From the NCBI GenBank assembly GCA_016764535.1, contig JAESRR010000254.1, positions 21,441-28,045 on the forward strand: a stretch of DNA of 6,605 nt, read 5' to 3'. The notes under the pieces were generated by a model, which was not told the origin of the DNA, searched no databases, and saw nothing but the letters and a program-made list of their open reading frames with translations. This DNA comes from Cohaesibacteraceae bacterium (GTDB lineage: Bacteria > Pseudomonadota > Alphaproteobacteria > Rhizobiales > Cohaesibacteraceae). Shown here piece by piece: positions 5,474 to 6,605 of the stretch (the first letter of the stretch is position 1; every line of letters begins with the position of its first letter). The position numbers were made by a program, and so were the translations under genes.

Positions 5474-5479
5474 TTTTCG

Positions 5480-6605
5480 ATGCCACATAAGAGAGATTTC
5501 AAGCCATATAATGTTGCTGGTGCATACTGTGTTATTGCCGTTTTTACGTTCCTCCTGGGACTTGCCCCGGTTTTGTTTAATATTGCCATCGACCCATATG
5601 AACTTGCAGGCCTGCGATCTACGAACCTTGATCGTAAGCAGATTAGTGAAAAGGCCCATTATCCGCTTTGGAAATTTTCGCATTACCCCAGGGAACAAGC
5701 CAGTCTGGTTGTACTTGGGGACAGTAGAGCACGGTCGTTACGGGATAAATACTGGCATGAGCTTGGCGCTGTGGAAGCATTCAACTTTGCATATGGTGGC
5801 ACGACGATTTATGAAATTTATGACACTTTCAATTATGTGAAACAAAATCCGTCACTTAAAACACTGGTTGTCGGCATCCAATTACGCAGTTTTGATCCCG
5901 AACATAAAGAGGGGCTGAATCGTGTTCCCGAGGCAATTTCGTTTACACATAACCCATTGAAATATTATTCAAACTGGTTTGTTTCCCGTATCGGGTGGCG
6001 ACTTATGATGGATCGTTATGTTGAACACTTACAAAAACTTTCTGACCTGTTGCCATTTAGTATTCGTGAGGCAAAAGCCGAAGAGGCTGCACTTCAATCA
6101 ACGATTTCAAAACAGAGTTTTCTTGATTTTGAAGTATGCGAACGGTGTGTTTTACCAGAAAACATCCCCGCATCAATTCTGGTTCCAGCAACATTTGTTT
6201 CTGAACGTCCTTTCACAAACCAGCTTCGGTCCTGGGCTCGGCTTTGGACACCTGTAAAAATCAAACGGATACTGGGAAAAAAGTTCCGATCCCAGGTTGA
6301 AGTCAACGCCAGATCAGATTGGAAAAATTTTCAATTCTCTGAAGATTTGTGGAAAAAACTGGAGGTGATTTCAAAATGGAGCCACGCAAACGATGTGGAT
6401 CTTGTTTTCGTAATTCCTGCAACAATTATAGAAATGCAAAATCGCATCACGGAATTCGGATACGCAGAGCTGAACCATCGTTTCCGTCAGAGACTAACTC
6501 GTTTGGGGATTGTTTTTGACTTTGATTATGACAATCCGGTGACACGCCGGATCACCAGTTTTGACGATGCCTATCATGCGAATTCTCGTATCTCCAAACA
6601 GATCG
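5480..6605 (+). CDS. Membrane-anchored SGNH/GDSL-like protein, probable partner of an O-acyltransferase (C-terminus cut off)
   Basis: The first 375 codons are in the window with no stop. It begins MPHKRDFKPY, then one hydrophobic segment at about 12-36 followed by IDPYEL, so it is probably anchored in the inner membrane with the rest in the periplasm. SGNH-like blocks follow in order: VVLGDSRARSL (G80-D81-S82-R83, the nucleophile-serine block), FNFAYGGTT (block II glycine at 106-107), LVVGIQLRSF (129-138, where block III usually has an Asn) and DDAYHANSRIS with D363-x-x-H366 (catalytic Asp-His block). This layout, with an N-terminal anchor and GDSR plus DxxH, resembles DltD/AlgJ/AlgX-like proteins that act with an MBOAT protein to acylate surface polymers. 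The target polymer is unknown and no MBOAT gene is visible in the window. The central part (about 150-300) is not recognised. The DNA is more A+T-rich than the transporter genes. The family call is moderate and the role is inference. Confidence 0.7.
   Translation, partial: MPHKRDFKPYNVAGAYCVIAVFTFLLGLAPVLFNIAIDPYELAGLRSTNLDRKQISEKAHYPLWKFSHYPREQASLVVLGDSRARSLRDKYWHELGAVEAFNFAYGGTTIYEIYDTFNYVKQNPSLKTLVVGIQLRSFDPEHKEGLNRVPEAISFTHNPLKYYSNWFVSRIGWRLMMDRYVEHLQKLSDLLPFSIREAKAEEAALQSTISKQSFLDFEVCERCVLPENIPASILVPATFVSERPFTNQLRSWARLWTPVKIKRILGKKFRSQVEVNARSDWKNFQFSEDLWKKLEVISKWSHANDVDLVFVIPATIIEMQNRITEFGYAELNHRFRQRLTRLGIVFDFDYDNPVTRRITSFDDAYHANSRISKQI

Larger units (their letters stand above)
5235..5479. 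other. Intergenic gap without a recognisable gene
   Basis: This 245-bp gap lies between the DeoR stop codon and the Shine-Dalgarno/ATG of the SGNH gene. No convincing reading frame, tRNA-like or riboswitch-like layout is seen. It contains three small inverted repeats listed separately and must hold the regulator's 3' end and the SGNH gene's promoter. No strong -35/-10 pair stands out; GATAAT at 5378-5383 is the best -10-like hexamer. Confidence 0.6.

Noticed and set aside
5511..5840. A 109-codon plus-strand frame inside the SGNH gene
   Set aside because: It is out of frame with the long frame starting at 5480, which has a consensus ribosome site, a membrane anchor and SGNH motifs; the short frame has neither a ribosome site nor motifs.
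1..6605. Search for mobile elements, CRISPR arrays, tRNA or rRNA genes and phage-defence genes
   Set aside because: No transposase, terminal repeats, regularly spaced direct repeats or RNA-gene-like sequences were seen on either strand.

Overview
The window looks like a piece of a proteobacterial chromosome, most likely alphaproteobacterial. That rests on the double-length ProW-type permease, the OpuAC/ProX-type binding protein and the base composition near half G+C. This is a judgement from recalled families, not a database result. I see no RNA genes, insertion sequences, phage genes or CRISPR arrays.

Left part (1-4276, minus strand). Four genes read right to left as one apparent operon. 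They encode a secreted OpuAC/ProX-type binding protein (3326-4276), a ProV-type ABC ATPase (2117-3226), a permease with two fused transmembrane domains (112-2115), and the N-terminus of a choline-kinase/aminoglycoside-phosphotransferase-like kinase cut by the left edge (1-119). ATPase and permease are separated by one base; permease and kinase overlap by 8 bases. The 97-nt gap between binding-protein and ATPase genes can form strong RNA hairpins, a common arrangement where the binding protein is made in excess.

Middle (4277-5234). A roughly 185-bp divergent promoter region separates the operon from a DeoR/GlpR-type regulator on the plus strand (4461-5234). It holds a perfect TGTTGA-ATG-TCAACA palindrome that contains a consensus -35 TTGACA for the operon. 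A second inverted repeat lies next to a -10-like box for the regulator gene.

Right part (5235-6605). A 245-bp gap with several small inverted repeats, and no gene that I can see, leads to a plus-strand ORF with a strong Shine-Dalgarno sequence that runs off the window (5480-6605). It encodes a membrane-anchored SGNH/GDSL-type protein (GDSR near residue 80, DAYH near residue 363) resembling the DltD/AlgJ/AlgX-type partners of MBOAT acyltransferases. It appears to be a separate transcription unit.

How the genes may work together (inference): the ABC importer takes up a quaternary amine or amino alcohol (betaine, choline or a relative), the kinase phosphorylates it or a product in the cytoplasm, and the DeoR protein, whose family usually senses phosphorylated metabolites, controls the operon. 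The true substrate cannot be read from the sequence.
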